From assembly GCA_023384415.1 (NCBI GenBank), contig JAHDWJ010000037.1, forward strand, positions 1 through 49,581: a DNA stretch of 49,581 bases. The letters are read 5' to 3'. Made by a program: the position numbers and the translations under genes. The stretch comes from Anaerolineae bacterium (GTDB lineage: Bacteria > Chloroflexota > Anaerolineae > Promineifilales > Promineifilaceae). Under the pieces are notes generated by a model. The model searched no databases, had not been told where the DNA came from, and was given only the letters and a program-made list of their open reading frames with translations. This document shows positions 47,402 through 49,581 of this stretch, piece after piece. The first letter of the stretch is position 1. Each line of letters begins with the position of its first letter.

Positions 47402-48520
47402 CTATTTTTTCCCCATGCGGAGAAACTCAGCCAGCAGCAGGTGGAAATGGTGAACCCCATTTTCCCGTTTAACCGAGAACCGCCCTTTGTCATAAGCGCG
47501 GGAGTGCAGCCCTTTTTGCACCGTTTCACAAATCTCAATATCCTCTTTCTGCACCTGATCGCTAAAGGCGATAGATTGCTGCATACTTTCCCACCCTGGT
47601 CCGGTGCCGGGCTGCTCAAAATACCATTCAAACACTGTCAATGTTCGCTCATGATCCAGTGGGATGATGATATTGATTTGCAAATTGTCGGGGTAAAAGT
47701 TGAGCATGACGTTGGGAAACACCCAGTAATATAACGCCTGGGCCTCAGCTTCACTCCGCACGTAGCGACGATCAACGTCATGGGCCGGGTTCTGGCTGGC
47801 AGGGCGGAAGGGGGCATGTTGGAAGGAGTGGTACCGGTAGGTGTCTACCCGGTATTGATCATAATCCAGCTCCCGAAACAGCCCCGGATGAGCGATGGGG
47901 ATGTGGTACCCTTCCAAATAGTTGTCTATGTACACCTTCCAGTTGCAGTTGACCAGATAATCACGCCGCTCAACCAGGGTCATGTTATCAATGTGAAAAC
48001 CGGCCTGGGCGACTTCCTGTTTGATGGGGCCGTAATAATGGTCGAATGGGAGCGCGGCCGCGTCCAGATTGACAAACACAAATGGCCCCCAGGCGGTCGC
48101 GGCCGCGGGCACCAGGCACACATCCTCTTTCTGCCAACCCCGCACCCCTTCAAACTCCGGGGCATTGAGCAAACGGCCATCCAACCCATACGTCCAGCCA
48201 TGATAGGCGCATTGCAAACTCTTGCGGTTGCCCCGCCCCTTAGCCACCGGGCCAGCCCGGTGTTGGCACACATTAAAAAACGCCCGCAGCTGCTCATCCT
48301 TCCCCCGAGTAACCACCAGTGGCTCCGTTAATAAATCGCAAGTAAAAAAATCACCAGAGCGGGCTACCATCTCCATCCTGCCTACCGGCTGCCAGGTACG
48401 CCAAAACAACCCCTCTTTCTCCGCCTGAAAAAATTCTGGATCAATATACCAGCGCGAGGGTAAGCTCTCGGCCAAAGCTAAATCATCGGTGGGGATATAA
48501 TCATCCAGGTTTATCATCAT
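47402..48520 (-). CDS. Rieske-type ring-hydroxylating oxygenase, large subunit
   Basis: An iron-sulfur oxygenase acting on an unknown substrate, 372 residues. The Rieske cluster motif is complete: CQHRAGP (Cys, His about 86-88) and CAYHGWTYGLDGRL (Cys, His about 104-107). The non-haem iron site shows DNYLEGYHIPIAHPGLF with two histidines, and a later acidic residue in the C-terminal part completes the triad. The length and layout fit aromatic or quaternary-ammonium (stachydrine/carnitine type) demethylases. No reductase is nearby, so electrons must come from elsewhere. The start lacks a clear ribosome site. Divergent from nothing; the EthD-like gene lies upstream on the same strand. Confidence 0.9.
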   Translation of the reverse strand: MMINLDDYIPTDDLALAESLPSRWYIDPEFFQAEKEGLFWRTWQPVGRMEMVARSGDFFTCDLLTEPLVVTRGKDEQLRAFFNVCQHRAGPVAKGRGNRKSLQCAYHGWTYGLDGRLLNAPEFEGVRGWQKEDVCLVPAAATAWGPFVFVNLDAAALPFDHYYGPIKQEVAQAGFHIDNMTLVERRDYLVNCNWKVYIDNYLEGYHIPIAHPGLFRELDYDQYRVDTYRYHSFQHAPFRPASQNPAHDVDRRYVRSEAEAQALYYWVFPNVMLNFYPDNLQINIIIPLDHERTLTVFEWYFEQPGTGPGWESMQQSIAFSDQVQKEDIEICETVQKGLHSRAYDKGRFSVKRENGVHHFHLLLAEFLRMGKK

Positions 48521-48571
48521 ACGTTTAGCTGAATACCAAAGCTATATCTCAGGAAGATCATCGGCTAAATG

Positions 48572-48599
48572 ATCAAGCTCCGCCATGGCGGAGCTTGAT
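48572..48599. repeat. Perfect 28-bp palindrome
   Basis: ATCAAGCTCCGCCA and its exact complement, with no loop bases between, centred on the CCATGG. It lies between the EthD-like gene and the Rieske gene on the same strand and may form a hairpin in that mRNA. No T-run follows on either side. Confidence 0.8.
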
Positions 48600-48681
48600 G
48601 ATACCATATTCAACTTGACTAAACTCGAACAGCCTCTTTGGAAAAAATGCCGTCAGGAAGCGTCCTCATTTTTTATACCAG

Positions 48682-49002
48682 CTATGCCGGGACCACAACG
48701 CGGTTGATTTGGAAATGGGGTTGGACATTGGAAAAGTTGGGAATATCGCCGATAAACTCAGCCCCGTGGGTTGTCAATACGTTTTGCAACTCTTCTAACG
48801 TGTTAAAAGTCAATTGAGTGATAACAGCAAAAGGCAGGGGCTGATCCGGGACCACGTTGCCTACACCTTCATCTACCTGGACGCTTATCAGCCCCATTGA
48901 GCGGAGTTTGGCATTTACCTCAGCAATGTGCCTGGACAGATAATAATCCATATCGAAGCGCAAATCATCCGTCTTGGGATATAAAACGGTCATACGTATC
49001 AT
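48682..49002 (-). CDS. EthD-domain protein
   Basis: A 106-residue protein of the EthD/dimeric alpha-beta barrel group. It starts MIRMTVLYPKTDDLRFDMDYYLSRH (read 1-25) with the conserved F(D)xxYY..H pattern, and ends in the second strand pair (PHFQINRVV). Such proteins are often encoded next to oxygenases and may assist electron transfer or substrate handling, but their biochemistry is unclear. AGGAGAGC precedes the ATG. The neighbouring Rieske oxygenase supports a linked function. Confidence 0.88.
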   Translation of the reverse strand: MIRMTVLYPKTDDLRFDMDYYLSRHIAEVNAKLRSMGLISVQVDEGVGNVVPDQPLPFAVITQLTFNTLEELQNVLTTHGAEFIGDIPNFSNVQPHFQINRVVVPA

Positions 49003-49215
49003 TTTGCTCTCCTATTGTTTGTGGTTGTGTGAGCTGCAAGCGAACTGCCTGAACTGGACAACGGAGAAAGTATAATGCCTCACAGTTAATATGTTGCAAA
49101 CCGTTTTACAATTTTTAGGTAACTAAACCATCTCACCATCGTTCCCGATGGATCACATTTTCAGGGGCACAGCGGCCGCGTCACCAGGAACCGTTATCAG
49201 GCAGAACGCTAACTG
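49003..49215. other. Intergenic spacer, EthD-like gene to insertion-sequence debris
   Basis: Two hundred bases with no gene. One octamer (49172) lies here, one of the few outside coding sequence. A TGTATAAT box stands at 49214-49221 at the edge of the insertion-sequence end. Confidence 0.5.
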
Positions 49216-49581
49216 TATAATTGACCCCAAAAACTGGACCACATGCTAAGGTGGAAAAAGGTTACAATCAACCCACATATGGAGGTCAAAAATGCTAAAG
49301 AAACGTAAGCAATACAATAACGAATTCAAGTTTCGCGTGAGCCTGGAAGCCTGCATCAGCAATAAAACTATACTCGTCAGTCACACATTCAACGTCAGCT
49401 ACATCTACACGTTCTTTTAGGACAACGCTAAAGTGAACCCGATAGTTTGGAAGGCCTGATGGATTATAACACCTGTGTACTTGGAGTAGAGCTTTTCTTC
49501 GCTTGTATCGTGACCGTATGCTTCTGGTTATAATTGACCCCAAAAACTGGACCACATGCTAAGGTGGAAAAAGGTTACAAT
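49216..49581 (+). mobile_element. IS3-type insertion-sequence end, truncated, with a second copy starting
   Basis: A 53-bp sequence (TATAATTGACCCCAAAAACTGGACC and on; read 49216-49268) is repeated exactly at 49529-49581, in the same orientation, at the window's end. In the first copy it is followed by GGAGGT and an IS3-type OrfA start. The right end of the first copy (complement of GACCCCAAAAACTGG) is not present before 49529, so the first copy is truncated and a second begins. Confidence 0.75.
49292..49420 (+). pseudogene. Truncated IS3-type transposase OrfA
   Basis: ATG 49292, with GGAGGT (49281-49286) before it, starts MLKKRKQYNNEFKFRVSLEA, the N-terminal part of IS3-type OrfA helix-turn-helix proteins. 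After about residue 20 the similarity ends, and the frame closes at 49420 after 42 residues. The region after about 49350 reads as a different sequence of unknown origin. Confidence 0.7.

Noticed and set aside
519..49179. Octamers as cloning-linker (NotI) contamination
   Set aside because: They lie in frame inside conserved genes at about one per 500 bp and never interrupt reading frames, so they are native.
49295..49555. 86-residue minus-strand frame in the insertion-sequence debris
   Set aside because: It bridges the insertion-sequence end and unrelated DNA, without a ribosome site or family match.
1..49581. tRNA or rRNA genes
   Set aside because: No cloverleaf with a T-loop plus acceptor pairing, and no conserved rRNA segments, were found on either strand by eye.

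Overview
The window reads as chromosomal DNA of a free-living bacterium with fairly high GC. It is probably a member of the Chloroflexota, Anaerolineae-like. That placement is inference. It rests on the run of lipoproteins whose linkers are built of VVETRVVE-type and PTPTP-type repeats, the DUF4349 and multi-FAS1 lipoproteins, and the general gene style; no rRNA or tRNA is present to settle it. About 98% of the genes read as intact and ordinary in length. No prophage, CRISPR array or biosynthetic cluster was seen.

Layout. 1-1745: an imperfect 160-bp palindrome, then metK on the minus strand behind a SAM-I riboswitch, terminator and good promoter. 1833-8628: a plus-strand block of surface proteins, with two DUF4349 lipoproteins, a 53-residue membrane peptide, a lipoprotein/transmembrane/kinase-like fusion and a von Willebrand A lipoprotein. 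8788-10641: a four-domain fasciclin lipoprotein facing it. 10963-12405: an ATPase fused to a winged-helix domain, next to a toxin-antitoxin remnant. 12726-21963: thiolase, two genes of unknown role, pyruvate kinase, a winged-helix/AAA+ ATPase, a glycerophosphodiester phosphodiesterase and a diacylglycerol-kinase-like enzyme. 22019-27336, minus strand: an MBL-fold hydrolase, a candidate 6S-like RNA, a UvrD-type helicase, a membrane-anchored protein and acylphosphatase.

27669-38113 is a complete haem cluster: a MerR-like regulator, then hemA, hemC, hemD, hemB, a chlorite-dismutase/HemQ-like gene, hemE, hemH, hemY and hemL. Together these cover glutamyl-tRNA to haem. The HemQ-like gene and the lack of hemN/hemF suggest the coproporphyrin-dependent route. 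38142-41986, minus strand: lepA, an Rpn-family nuclease and pyrD. 42111-49002: a DapA-family aldolase, a HAD phosphatase, glgC, a secreted esterase, a Rieske oxygenase, an EthD-like protein and small genes. The window ends inside IS3-type insertion-sequence debris.

The strongest signal is not a gene. The palindromic octamer GCGGCCGC occurs about 98 times by eye, roughly once per 500 bp, where about two would be expected by chance. It sits mostly inside conserved coding sequence, in every reading frame. This resembles the cyanobacterial HIP1 element (GCGATCGC) with a different core. A second genome-scale signature is a set of 7-bp-period tandem repeats in gene junctions, especially in the haem cluster, recalling the heptanucleotide STRR repeats of cyanobacteria. 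A third is a family of ATCCGTGTTC-type hairpins between genes.
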